A stretch of DNA of 64,000 nucleotides, taken from NCBI GenBank assembly GCA_038503035.1, contig JAVSML010000029.1, forward strand, positions 2,183,681-2,247,680, written 5' to 3'. A program made the position numbers and the translations under genes. The notes beneath the pieces are model-generated. The model did not search any database and had not been told where the DNA came from. It saw nothing but the letters and a program-made list of their open reading frames with translations. The stretch comes from Crocodylus rhombifer. Lineage: Eukaryota > Chordata > Crocodylia > Crocodylidae. Below, piece by piece: positions 38,801 to 45,639 of the stretch. The stretch's first letter is position 1; each line of letters starts with the position of its first letter.

Positions 38801-41800
38801 CGGGGAGACTGAAATCAAATGCAAAGAGCTCAAAGGATTGCCACAGTTCTAAGTTATGATGGATTTAGACAATGAGTCTACATTAGAATTGCAGAAAGCT
38901 ATTAAAATGATCCCTGGGAAGAAGGCATTTGGCAATGACTGCTTGCCTGCTGAAATCTACAAATTTGTTGAAGTACTTTGAAAGCTCCGTGAAATTTTAC
39001 TGCTCTGTTGGAAAGAGGAAGTGGTACCGCAAGATTTCAAAGACACTCAGTTTGTACAATTATACAAAAACAAAGGGGATAGAAATGACTGTAACAACTA
39101 TAGAAGCTTTTCCCTGTTGAACATCATTGGAAAAGTTGTCACTCGCATTGTGATCTCTAGGCTGCAGTCTCTAGGTGAAAGATTATTTTTCTGAAAGTCA
39201 GTGCAGTTTTTGCTCAGGGCACTCGACCATTTGATATGACAATTTTGGTCAAGCCACTGCAAGAGAACTATAGAGAAAAAACAACCACTGTACATACCCT
39301 TCATCTATCTGAAGGCCTTTGATATAGTCAACAGACAGGTCCTTATTACTGTTCTGAAGAAAATGAGTTGCCCCCCCAAACTGTTGAAGGTATTGGCTTA
39401 TTGCATCAAGGTATGGAGGCAACTGTAACGTATGAAAACAAAGAAACAAATGCCTTTGACACCATCAAGAGTGAAATGGGTGCATGAGTTTCAGCCCTTG
39501 TGCTTTTTAACATCTACTTTTCATTCCTGCTTCTTCATGCATTCAGGGACAGCAACGATGACATTTATGTTCAAACCAGAGTAGATAGAAGCTTGTTCAA
39601 CATTACAAGGTTTAGAGTGAGAACCAAGGGGAAAGAGCTGGTTCTGAAACTTCCTGTTTGCAGATGTCCCGGCCTTGGTTGCCCACAGTGAATCTCCCTT
39701 GCAAACTCTCTTGGGCAGATTTTTCTTAGTCATGCAAGAGCTTCAGGTCGACAGTCTCAACAAGACTGTGATCATGCAGCAGGTAGTGGAAGAACCAATA
39801 CCTGACATCACTCTGGAGCATAAATCTCTTCGCAGTGTCGGCAGCTTTTGTTACTTGGGTTCTGTGATCATCAGGAATCTTGACCTTCAGGCTGAACTGT
39901 CTAGCAGAATCAGAAGAGTAGTTAAGAATTTCGGGCTATTACAGATACATGTGTGGAATAGCAGCAAATTATCAACCAAGGTAAAGATGGAAATCGACTA
40001 GTCTTGCATGCTGTCATCCCTGCTTTATGGCTTAGAAATGTAGATGATATATACTAGGCAGTTCAAGAGATTGAACAGCTTTTGCTTGAGATGTCTGCTT
40101 AAGATCCTGGAAATAAAGTGGGAAGACAAAATACCAAACACAGAGGTGCTGGAGCACGCAGAACTGACACACTTAAAAACTGCTATCAAGAAGAGGAGGT
40201 TGCAACGGCTTGGCCCTGTCAGGAGAATGGGAGGAGACCATATCGCCAAGACTATTTTGTAAAGTGACACTCAAGATGGCTCAGGAAAGCAGGGTTAACT
40301 TTTATGGCAGTACCAAGATGTAGAAAAATGATATGAAGTCATCTAGTGTAAATGATATGAAGTCATTTAGTGTAAAGCTTAGAGGAGCGCGTAGAATCCC
40401 TTCCAATCTGAAGGGAGTATCTGGCACTGGGTGCAGCACATGAAGCTGCTTTCATCCAAAGGATGGAAGCAAAGTGAAAAAGAAGAGAGCAGCATGCTGT
40501 AAACTTGGAGTGCAACCCAGACAACACATGGATCTGTGAAACGTCTAACAGCTGTGTTGCTGTCCAGTTGGGCTTGTCAGCCATAAGTGGATTCATCAGA
40601 CACCTGACTAAACTTCGTACGCATACACTGAACCAGAGGATTGACAGTTGCCTTTATTTGAAAAAAATCTTATGCGTGTGTTACCATTCAGAAGCTTAAT
40701 ATATAAAGGGTGTTTTCTATTTTTTTTTCTCAAAACAATTAATTTTGAAGGAAGAATAAATAATCATAGATAGAATAAATATAAAATAATAGTGATCTTT
40801 TTCAAAGGAAAACTAATCTAAACAAAGTTGTTCAGGTGCTTACAGTGTACAGCCCATTGGATGTTTCTACTTTCACTCTACATTGCGAAGAATATTGCTG
40901 CTTTAATTCTGGTAACATAAATGGTAAAAATTAGTGGTGCTATGGTATATACTGGTCTACAAATATTTTTGAAGGCATCTGTTAATTAAAAATACATGTA
41001 TAGTAGTAGTTGCAATATTTGTTTTTCCTTTTTTTACTTTTCACTGACATTTATTTATTTTTTAGAACTCTTTGAAAACGAGCATTTACGTATTGGGCAA
41101 AAAGGTAAGGATTTGACCTCAATTACAGGAAGATATAAAGAATTAAGAATACCTTAAAGAACTGTCTCTCTCAAATACTCAATCCTGAGAACTTTTAACA
41201 ATTCAGCCTTAACACAAATGGGTAATTCTGAAAATGTAGATACAGAATAGAAAAAGCTAGTGTTTGACATCTACCAGTAGATGCCAGATTAAATGTTTCA
41301 TAGCTGGAATAGGAAGCAAAAACACATAGGAAAAGCAAAATAGGAAGCATAGACGCGTACCTTTTTGGCACTAACTTAACTCATGCTACCCCTGAATTTT
41401 ATTTAAAAATCAAAGGAGTCTGTTCTCCCTTCTGTGCACACACAGTTCTCATTAATCTTAATGGGATTTATGCCCATGCATCAGAAGAGAATATAACCCT
41501 AATTCTTTTTTGATGATAATTCACAATTGCTGAACTTGATTAATATGGTCGCATTGTGCCGTTATGGAGAATTTTCATACTTTGTTGTGTGTGTATATTT
41601 CTTTTGCAGTATTTATACTTTACATCTGTAGGTTGAAAAGTTATCCTACATTACAAGAAAAAAAAATTTTCATAGCGCAAACCTGCTTAGAATAGAAATG
41701 TGTAGTTTTGTCTGACCTTAAAGATACAATAAATTGCACATTATTTTTTATCATTGTTCTCTCTGACCACCATTTTCAATGGGTAGATGCCAAGTCAGAT

Positions 41801-44696
41801 ATGGCTTCAGGAATGCCATCAGGAAGGTGGTAGACTTTCTTTTTTGGGTAGAATAAAAGCAGCAACGTTTTTCACTTCTCTGTTTTTATGAGGTCCTTCC
41901 TTTATCTACCTTTCTCTGTTGTCTGTCTCCAGTTCCTGGCTGATTGTACAACCCTCCCCTCTACCCCCCCCCGCCCCCTATCTCTCTCTTTTTCCCCTTT
42001 CTCTAGGCTCACTTCAGTAAATTTCTGCCTCCCACCAAAATGGACTTTGTGAGCCAACGATTTAACTCCCTTCAGCTTTTGGTCATTTAGGACTATATCC
42101 ACATCCTTCATTTGGTCTTCACAGGAGGGTGTAGGTGATGCAAAGTCAAAAAACAGCCTTGAACTGATAGAGAGAGGAGTCTGGGCCATTCATCTTGCTT
42201 TTGAGAAGCAATTATGAAACTGACTTGAAGTTGAAACCTTGATATGGTACCATATCAAAACCATAATATGGTACCTGGCCAGAAAAATTTGAATTGCACA
42301 TGGAGAATTGAAGGATTAGAAGAATATGCTTCTAATGAGAAGATGGAGATTAGTAGCTCAGCCACATTTATGTTTGTGTGTGTAGTTGAGCTGACTAATC
42401 ACGCACATGCACATGCTTTAAACAAGTTGCTCGCTTTCACGTCTTTTCCAGTCACCAAGAAGTCTTTGAGTATTTGATTCTGAGCCACTTCAAAGACAGT
42501 CCCCATCCTTTGGTTTAGTTATGGTTCTGCACACTATTAACAAACTTTTAATGATTTTGGTAGTAGAAATTTAGTAAAGTGTTTGTTTGGATCATCAGTA
42601 TGAATTGCACAGACATCTTACGGGAGTCAATTAATTTTCTTCTATGTATGGAGTCCGTGATAAATAAAATTTAAAAAATCGTAATTCTGTTGTGGAGGCT
42701 GGCCCATTTTGGCCTGGTAATGTATTTACAGTTTAGTCAGAGACTGATTAAGTTGAGAAGGCCTAGCAACGCAAGTTATTTGTCAATACAGTTGCTAATT
42801 TTGAGGTTGTTTTGCAAAATGTGATGCTATCCTAAGGTTGTTTAGCAAAATGGCATGTCATAAAGGCTCTTCATTAGCCATTTTTCTCATGGTAGATATT
42901 TCTGGATTGCTGGATGAGCATGTAGCTATGCTTATATTATCAGTACGGAAAAATAATCTTAAAGGAGGCTTGTTAAACACATGGCCTGTGGGCTGGTTCT
43001 GGCCTGTGGGTCTTGGATCAACCCAATATACTACATGTTACTTGTGGAGCCAGTCTAGCATGTGGGCTGGGTCCAGTGATGTGGGTGCCCCTTGTAGCAT
43101 AAGGGGTCAGTTCTGGGGTGAGTACTGCAAGCAACACCCTGCTTGCCTGGCTCTATGCACTGGTGTGGCGTGATCTGTCCCACAGACCAGCCTAGGAGAT
43201 CTGCATCTTATAGCTTGTTAACTTATGCGAAATGCCCTCTGCGTATCTTAAAGCTACACCACTTAAGCCAAGGGCTAACTCTGGACCATGCTACTTTGTG
43301 TTTGGGTAACTTCAGTCTGCTACACTGAAATAAAATGAGCAATCTGCAGTCCTCCAGCATCCTAGGATGTACTACTCCCAGCCCCCTCTCCCCCTGAGCA
43401 GGGATAGAGCCCAGGTTCCCTGGCTCCTAGCCAAGCCCTCTCTCTAGTGGCAGAGAAGACCTGTGCACACAGGCAAGGAACAGTATTAACCCTTAATGCG
43501 TACCTGCTTTCATCAGTTTTTAACTTTAACACTGCTTAACATTCCACAGATTTAGTATGGTTTAAGTGTAACATGTAACTTCAGCCTTAGATGCTTCCTT
43601 TATTATGGTGAAAGCAGAGCAGGAAGGGGCCCTCATTACCTTGCTTGCTAATATCAACTACCTAACCTGTGACGTAGATTACGAATACCCAATGAGAACC
43701 GCCTTCTTAGAGGTGCTGTCCCATTAGCCAAGTGTTGCAAAAGGGTGACCCAGGATGTGAAAGCAGTTCATCAGTCCTAACCCTGCAGTCTTCTCTCCCC
43801 CGGCCCCCGATAACCCTAAGTAAATAGCAGCAGTGCTAGTCCAGCCGTTTTCACTCAAACGGTGGGTTCTGGTTGACTTCTAAAAAGATGAGCAGGGAAT
43901 TTCAGTTACCTGGAATCAGTCTCCCTTACACAGCTTATTCACTGTGGATTAAGGATAGAAAGTGGTAACTGATAAGCTGAAGGAGTCACCTGTTGATTTA
44001 GACATGAGGGTTGCTGTGGCCCAGGGAGATGGACAGTAAGGTGTATGAGGTGCCATGGCTGTGGACGGTATAAAATGCTCTGAGTAAAATCCTTTGCACA
44101 TTAATGTCAGTATGACAAGTTCTCTGTAAGTTCGGACTAAGCAGCACTGTCTGTTTTGTAGTCTTCTTGATTTTTATTTTCTGTTCAGTTAAAATAATCC
44201 AGTGGGGTTTTTTGTTGTTGTTATAACAAGCTGCCCCAAACTACTGTTGGTGACCAATTGCATATGCGCCTTCTTGCAATAAGGATCTACTTCACTTGCT
44301 TGAGAAGGGAAGAGAAAAGATAAAAAAGTAGATGTCAGATCCAATAACTATTTAATCTGAAAGTGTTTAACAAGGCTGGCATTATCAGTTGGATGGAGAT
44401 CAATATATGGAAAATGCAATGTTCAAATTTTTTAAATGCAGAGATGTAGCCTAGGTTACAGTGGTTGTCTACCTCTATCATTTTCAGTGTGTAAAAAGCA
44501 TGGGTTAAATTTAAAAAAATGGTGAGTTTTACAGAAACATATGAATTGTTGTCAGACATTCATGGCATCTATACCTCTTGTAGTTTTAACAGAACAAGAC
44601 AGTGCTGCAGCTCAACAGTATGTTCGCCAGGGGTGTCCAACAGCACTCAGAGCTGAGTTGTGGGCACTCATTCTGAATATTTCAAATCAACCTGAG
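8784..44696 (+). CDS. TBC1D19: TBC1D19, internal exons A-J (partial gene)
   Basis: TBC1D19 belongs to the TBC family of Rab GTPase-activating proteins, which speed GTP hydrolysis on Rab GTPases in membrane traffic; its own Rab target is not well established. Ten exons join in phase: 8784-8856, 12195-12240, 14646-14721, 24853-24927, 26024-26087, 27024-27070, 33400-33510, 36108-36180, 41066-41104 and 44584-44696. They give 239 codons with no stop. Every intron starts GT and ends AG. The product follows human TBC1D19, as I recall it, almost residue for residue, from about residue 34 to 272. Only the first TBC block (RQGCPTALRAELW) is included. The start codon and first exon(s) are upstream of the window, and the catalytic remainder is downstream. 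No frameshift or lost splice site was seen, so the gene appears functional. The span includes introns; exons are listed separately. Confidence 0.95.
8857..9504. other. TBC1D19 intron A-B, proximal part
   Basis: AT-rich intron. A short imperfect duplication around TATAGTTATAGTTAGGTATATAG lies near 9405-9450. Nothing else was recognised. Confidence 0.5.
9505..11260 (+). mobile_element. hAT-family copy of the CAGGGGTGGGCAA type, interrupted
   Basis: It starts CATGGGTGGGCAATTATTTGGGC, the same left end as the elements at 26761, 27310 and 61510. Its GC-rich interior runs to about 10159 and seems to resume after 11188, being split by the insertion at 10160-11188. A matching right terminus (TTGCCCACCCCTG type) was not found, so the right boundary is an estimate and the copy may be truncated. 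Confidence 0.6.
10160..11188. mobile_element. hAT-type DNA transposon nested in the 9505 copy
   Basis: The ends are TAGGGATGCACTGAC and GTGCATCTTTA (right end at 11188), a widespread hAT terminus. Eight-bp direct repeats GTAGGCAG (10152-10159) and GTAGCCAG (11189-11196) match at 7 of 8 positions. Longer inverted homology extends inward: CAGCAGCTTGG near 10259 against CCAAGCTGCTG near 11027, and ACCGATGG against TTATCGGT near the ends. No transposase frame is present. Confidence 0.85.
11262..12194. other. TBC1D19 intron A-B, distal part
   Basis: Mostly AT-rich intron leading to the exon B acceptor. Chance frames on both strands near 11460-11730 have no domain similarity. Confidence 0.5.
12195..12240 (+). 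CDS. TBC1D19: TBC1D19 exon B
   Basis: A 46-base exon that finishes the split glycine codon and encodes WEKKLQNAVYSELN plus two bases of a valine codon. The acceptor is TTTTAACAG and the donor is a perfect GTGAGT. The intron before it is 3,338 bases. The peptide is nearly identical to human as recalled. Confidence 0.95.
12503..12700 (+). repeat. tRNA-derived SINE-like repeat
   Basis: Carries GGTTCAAAACC at about 12552-12562, a good polymerase III B-box, preceded by GGGGCTTAAGGCACTTTTC, which resembles an A-box-side arm. After it comes an inverted-sense copy of similar wording (AACCCAGGTCTCCCATTTCCCAGG). The pattern resembles degraded tRNA-derived repeats known from reptiles; I cannot name the family. 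Confidence 0.45.
12701..13668. other. TBC1D19 intron B-C, no gene seen
   Basis: Moderately AT-rich. It contains overlapping chance frames (12980-13239) that are leucine- and histidine-rich with no recognisable domain. Possibly an old unclassified repeat. Confidence 0.4.
13669..13767 (-). mobile_element. CR1 LINE 3' UTR fragment
   Basis: Begins TCATAGAATTGTCTAGAAG and continues through CTCCAGAGGTCATCTAGTCC and CATGGCAGGATCATCCCTA. Read on the minus strand this is the CR1 3' UTR ending at its ATTCTATGA-type terminus. Only about 100 bases remain. Confidence 0.8.
14646..14721 (+). CDS. TBC1D19: TBC1D19 exon C
   Basis: A 76-base exon that finishes the valine codon and then gives 25 codons, including PAAPPEQMKEPLAYMRKAQ, ending in phase 0. 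The acceptor is CTTTCAAG and the donor GTTGGT. The segment is proline-rich, and the human counterpart carries the same HPAAPPE core. It is followed by the longest intron in the window that has both exons in view (10,131 bases). Confidence 0.95.
14722..15659. other. TBC1D19 intron C-D, first part
   Basis: AT-rich. An imperfect duplication of a GCCTTGGAGTGTATTA-type unit lies at about 15370-15430. Nothing else recognised. Confidence 0.5.
15660..16990. repeat. GC-rich repeat block with degenerate minisatellite
   Basis: A sharply GC-rich block in an AT-rich intron. Four units of the form (G)CCCCTCACTCCCGACCCGCAG begin at about 15811, 15850, 15901 and 15941, 39 to 51 bases apart. The same unit occurs in the hAT-like element at 17853. 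Open frames (for example 15658-16287) read through proline- and cysteine-rich simple composition and are not genes. Its termini were not identified. Confidence 0.5.
17340..17765 (+). repeat. Unclassified retroelement-like repeat with hammerhead-like core
   Basis: It is bounded by an exact 18-base inverted repeat: 17368-17385 (GCAAAACTCTAGAACTCT) against 17705-17722. A second inverted pair is GTTGGTCT (17672-17679) and AGACCAAC (17738-17745). At 17611 CTGATGA is followed by a GGG/CCC stem and GAAA (17633). From memory, similarly worded repeats (CTGATGA...CGAAAGCTT...agaccaacacggct) are abundant in turtles and crocodilians. I cannot assign a class; a Penelope-like element is one possibility. 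Confidence 0.6.
17611..17636 (+). ncRNA. Hammerhead ribozyme-like core (probably inactive)
   Basis: CTGATGA (17611-17617), stem II candidate GGG (17619-17621) with CCC (17630-17632), then GAAA (17633-17636). These are the two conserved strands of a hammerhead core in the right order. Against activity, there is an extra A between CTGATGA and the stem, and the short stem III candidate (AGC-TT-GCA) has A where the core needs U before the cleavage site. Confidence 0.35.
17853..18377. mobile_element. DNA transposon with TAGGGTTACCATA termini
   Basis: The left end TAGGGTTACCATA and right end TATGGTAACCCTA (ending at 18377) are perfect 13-base inverted repeats. Inner ends continue in imperfect inversion (TTTCCAGCATC... 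against ...GAAAAACCAGATG). The interior is GC-rich and carries the CCCCTCACTCC minisatellite units (17960, 18053). No clear target duplication was seen (GAGAAAGT against TAATTGAC). The termini resemble hAT families of reptiles. Confidence 0.75.
18378..21221. other. TBC1D19 intron C-D, quiet stretch
   Basis: About 2.8 kb of AT-rich intron without a recognisable gene or repeat. A short (GGGA)n-like tract lies near 20601-20615. Two similar phrases (CACCTTGTGTTCATGGTTAA and CATGGTTAAAAACACC) sit near 20840-20875. Confidence 0.5.
21222..22100 (+). mobile_element. hAT-like element, CAGGGGTTGTCAA family
   Basis: The left terminus is CAGGGGTTGTCAACTCGGGG, followed by GTACACATACCCCCAGGGGTACTTAG. The same terminus and about 250 bases of interior occur in reverse at 57270-57584. 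The interior is GC-rich without transposase. The right end could not be placed, so 22100 is where the composition changes, and the copy may be truncated. Confidence 0.65.
22640..22790 (+). mobile_element. CR1-like 3' end, degraded
   Basis: The wording GGGAAGCCAGACTTGATGATTATAATTAACC and the end TATGAGTCTATGAATTTG resemble a worn CR1 3' UTR ending in the TCTATGA repeat. The match is loose. Confidence 0.5.
22791..24852. other. TBC1D19 intron C-D, last part
   Basis: Intron with a small CR1-like scrap near 23300 (GATAGAATCGTAGAAACCTGAGG), a GC-rich patch 23480-23700, and a run of 15 C at 23771-23785. The phrase GTAGAAAAATCTGCTACC near 23368 recurs as GTAGAAAAGTCTGCTACC near 34122. No gene supported. 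Confidence 0.45.
24853..24927 (+). CDS. TBC1D19: TBC1D19 exon D
   Basis: A phase 0-0 exon of exactly 25 codons, including GSWEKRILKSLNSMCTELS. The acceptor is GTCTTTCAG and the donor GTACTG. Because its length is a multiple of three, skipping it would keep the frame. It is almost unchanged from human as recalled; the second-to-last residue is Q where I recall R. Confidence 0.95.
24928..26023. other. TBC1D19 intron D-E
   Basis: Ordinary AT-rich intron. No gene or repeat recognised. Confidence 0.5.
26024..26087 (+). CDS. TBC1D19: TBC1D19 exon E
   Basis: Encodes 21 codons including EQKELLNKWNEMGTDEP, plus the first base of an aspartate codon completed in exon F. The acceptor is GACTTACAG and the donor GTACAT. 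Introns on both sides are short for this gene (1,096 and 936 bases). Confidence 0.95.
26761..26940 (+). mobile_element. Short hAT MITE (about 180 bp) with target duplication
   Basis: The left end CAGAGGTGGGCAATTATTTT and right end TTTTGTCCACCCCTG are inverted repeats. CATTACAT occurs at 26752-26759 and again at 26941-26948, an exact 8-bp duplication if the element is taken to begin with the extra C at 26760. Both ends match the 1,250-bp copy at 61510-62759, including AATATTAATTTTCTAAATTTTT, so this is an internal-deletion derivative. It ends 83 bases before exon F. Confidence 0.88.
27024..27070 (+). CDS. TBC1D19: TBC1D19 exon F
   Basis: Encodes DLSLFRPVYAPKDFLE, its first codon being split with exon E. 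It ends in phase 0. The acceptor is TAATTTCAG and the donor GTAAGC. A 181-bp hAT MITE ends only 83 bases upstream of this exon. Confidence 0.95.
27310..28145 (+). mobile_element. hAT-family copy, CAGGGGTGGGCAA type
   Basis: Starts CAGGGGTGGGCAATTATTTGG and ends ATCTTGCCCACCCCTG, clear inverted termini. The interior is GC-rich and unlike the 61510 copy in its middle. No convincing target duplication remains. It hosts the longest open frame in the window (27143-27859, 238 codons), which starts upstream of the element and has no domain; it is not a gene. Confidence 0.8.
28180..29295 (+). repeat. GC-rich LTR-like block, unclassified
   Basis: A distinct block with imperfect internal duplication (GAGCTGAGAGGTCCAGCATCTG near 28695 and GAGCTGAGAGGGCCAGAGCC near 28750) and a TTATATAAAC box near 29222. 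It ends CCATCCCGTCACA near 29303. The look is that of an LTR or LTR-element leader, but no partner LTR, primer site or target duplication was found. Confidence 0.3.
29351..29915. mobile_element. hAT-type transposon, CAGGAGTCAGCAACC termini
   Basis: The left end CAGGAGTCAGCAACCTTTT matches the well-known CAGGGGTCGGCAACC class, and the right end contains TATGTTGCCAGCCCCC. Flanks AGTGTAGG (29342-29349) and AGTGTAGA (29915-29922) agree at 7 of 8 positions, allowing one extra C before the left terminus. No transposase. Confidence 0.75.
29924..31564. other. TBC1D19 intron F-G, quiet stretch
   Basis: AT-rich intron with no recognisable gene or repeat; a (TTG)n run of four units lies near 30621. Confidence 0.5.
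31565..32074 (-). mobile_element. Endogenous retrovirus-type LTR
   Basis: Read on the minus strand it begins TGAAGGGAAAAACC and ends CGAGAAACGAACCA (TG...CA). It has a TATA-type box (GATAAAAG, plus-strand complement near 31710) and a polyadenylation signal AATAAA (complement at 31613-31618) about 95 bases further on, followed by about 50 bases to the end, a plausible U3-R-U5 order. A purine-rich tract abuts its 5' side (32083-32101). No viral gene is left next to it. Confidence 0.65.
32083..32101 (-). other. Polypurine tract next to the LTR
   Basis: On the minus strand this is GGGAGAGGGAAGGGGGGGG, a few bases before the LTR start. Such tracts prime plus-strand DNA synthesis in retroviruses. 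Its presence suggests this is a 3' LTR with a stub of internal sequence rather than a clean solo LTR. Confidence 0.5.
32136..32152. repeat. T17 homopolymer
   Basis: Run of 17 T beside the LTR remnant. On the minus strand it is an A run upstream of the polypurine tract. Confidence 0.9.
32560..32960. repeat. Possible DNA-transposon remnant
   Basis: AAAACACGCACCTTTTTT (about 32596-32613) and AAGGTGCGTGTCTTATT (about 32899-32915) are imperfectly inverted and face each other across some 300 bases. The interior includes TACAAAATGGCTGCCAGC. No outer termini or target duplication were found. Confidence 0.35.
33400..33510 (+). CDS. TBC1D19: TBC1D19 exon G
   Basis: A phase 0-0 exon of 37 codons including NLRNPNYENGD and LIQVPLKVKDIPEL. 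The acceptor is TTTTTAAAG and the donor GTGAGT. The middle (QPSSRNH) differs from what I recall for human and looks like the least conserved part of the coding sequence here. Skipping this exon would keep the frame. Confidence 0.95.
34163..34600. mobile_element. hAT-family copy with target duplication
   Basis: The left end CCAGGGGTGGGCAAAGTCCAG and right end CCATTTTGCCCACTTCTG are inverted repeats. Flanks TGGTAGAG (34155-34162) and GGGTAGAG (34601-34608) agree at 7 of 8. Its interior differs from the other copies. The next element starts 15 bases after it. Confidence 0.78.
34616..35620 (-). mobile_element. hAT-family copy, inverted relative to 61510
   Basis: The left end CAGGGGTGGGGGAAATATGGCC is the reverse of the right end at 62759, and the right end AATAATTGCCCTCCCCTG is the reverse of the left end at 61510. 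Flanks GGATAATG (34608-34615) and GGATGATG (35621-35628) match at 7 of 8. A C- and A-rich simple tract (34988-35250, CACACA and CCCACACC wording) fills the middle. The last 200 bases closely match 50040-50260. Confidence 0.88.
35629..36107. other. TBC1D19 intron G-H, last part
   Basis: AT-rich intron up to the exon H acceptor. Nothing else recognised. Confidence 0.5.
36108..36180 (+). CDS. TBC1D19: TBC1D19 exon H
   Basis: Encodes 24 codons from KEYFGELG through GQLGIDDSAQVPP, plus the first base of a glutamate codon. The acceptor has a strong pyrimidine tract (TTTTTTCCAG) and the donor is GTTAGT. An internal CAGGTACC, in which the exon contains CAG|GTACC, resembles a splice donor, but the frame requires reading through it. 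Confidence 0.95.
36181..37495. other. TBC1D19 intron H-I, before the LINE
   Basis: Intron with no recognised gene. The part from about 36770 to 37495 is denser in short open frames and runs straight into the LINE endonuclease, so it may be its 5' UTR; that is an inference. Confidence 0.35.
37496..40690 (+). pseudogene. Decayed non-LTR retrotransposon (LINE): endonuclease plus reverse transcriptase
   Basis: The order matches a LINE with an apurinic-type endonuclease, a reverse transcriptase and a C-terminal tail. ACWNVQT starts the endonuclease at 37496, an in-frame TGA lies at 37772, and GDFNARVG is at 37922-37945. Reverse transcriptase pieces follow: FGNDCLPAEIYK near 38930, YLKAFDIVNR near 39306, FADV at 39657-39668, YLGSVI near 39855 and NSFCLRCLLKILEIKWEDKIP near 40077. 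A remnant cysteine/histidine tail (ISGFIRHLTKLRTHT) lies near 40590. Many stops and frameshifts break it. The wording resembles vertebrate ORFs labelled craniofacial development protein 2-like, that is, RTE-related LINEs; the clade is not certain. The longest intact piece is 145 codons (38176-38613). Confidence 0.85.
40691..41065. other. TBC1D19 intron H-I, last part
   Basis: AT-rich intron between the LINE and exon I; nothing recognised. Confidence 0.5.
41066..41104 (+). CDS. TBC1D19: TBC1D19 exon I (39 bases)
   Basis: A microexon-sized 39-base exon encoding ELFENEHLRIGQK, with its first and last codons split with neighbours. The acceptor is TATTTTTTAG and the donor GTAAGG. It lies about 375 bases after the end of the decayed LINE. 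Its length is a multiple of three, so skipping would remove 13 residues without a frameshift. Confidence 0.94.
41105..44583. other. TBC1D19 intron I-J with repeat scraps
   Basis: Mostly unclassified. ACATGGCCTGTGGGCTGG near 42979 recalls the inner end of the hAT copies at 34616 and 49305. A pyrimidine-rich stretch lies at 41940-42005. Confidence 0.45.
43375..43465 (-). repeat. Possible tRNA-derived SINE fragment
   Basis: GAGCAGGGATAGAGCCCAGG then TTCCCTGGCTCCTAG reads like the reverse of a MIR/CORE-type SINE around the B-box. Short and divergent. Confidence 0.3.
44584..44696 (+). CDS. TBC1D19: TBC1D19 exon J, start of TBC domain
   Basis: Finishes a valine codon and adds 37 codons, including YVRQGCPTALRAELWAL, ending at a phase 0 GTAAGG donor. 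The R-x-G-x-P ... R ... W pattern is the first conserved block of TBC domains. The catalytic arginine and glutamine fingers of the family lie further on and are not in this window. No following exon was recognised in the remaining 19.3 kb. Confidence 0.95.
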
Positions 44697-45639
44697 GTAA
44701 GGAGTAAAGTTTGGTTAAAGTATAAATGGCTGTTGAAACTGCACGTGTGTATTTTCTAGTATTCTTTTTTCCAATAGCGGGAATATATTGCTTGGTCACA
44801 GAAGCAAACATTTACAAAATACCATACTGATTTCCAGGTATGCAAGCTCAAATAGCTGTTTGCTATTTTATAGGAAATATACAAAGGGCCAAGAGAAACT
44901 CAGGGCCACCTCATATCTCTTATTCCTTGTCTCCTTGCAAAGTTCTGTTGGCAGTTGTGACACTCTGTACATGACGGATCTTGCCAGTAAAGCTACTTAG
45001 CTTGGCTGCAGCTCTGTAGGCAGATTAAGATTTCTTCAGCTGTGGCAGCTGGTGTACCTGATAGCATAAAAAACTCCTTTTATCAGCAGACCTGCATTTA
45101 CACGAGGGAACCTGGCTACTGCAGTGAAGATGCCAGCAACTCCATCCTGTAGACTAAGCCTAAGGGCTGTTCCCTTGTGGTAGCTTTTATTAACTTTAAC
45201 ACAAAATATTCATCTGACTGAAACAGGTGGTAAGCCTCAGCTGCATTTTCCTTTCTGACTATCCCCTTGTGATGAGGGCAACTTCCAGGCCTGGTGCTAG
45301 TATGGCCTTGTCCCTGTCTCCAGGCAAACCATCTGACTCTTTCATTTGCCATGCCTTGGTGTCATATTATTTTGATGTTATTAGATGGGAGACTGCCCTT
45401 CAACTTCCCTGGTGTCAAGAGCCAAATGTACACTCTCCAACCACCCCTACACATGTCCCATGTGTACCTGCCTGGTTTCGAACATCTGGTCACGTGCTAC
45501 GCGTCCCTGGATGTTTGGGGTTGTCTGTCTGTCCGTCCCTGTGGTCCCGCTGAGTCAGTGTCATTGACCAGGATAGTCTCTCCCCAGTCTTGCCTGCCAC
45601 AACTTCAGTCTTATCCCAGTGGTGGGGTTTGACTATTGG
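44697..45639. other. TBC1D19 intron after exon J
   Basis: Intron sequence. A GC-richer part from about 45230 may belong to the following LTR-like block. The next TBC1D19 exon was not found. Confidence 0.4.
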
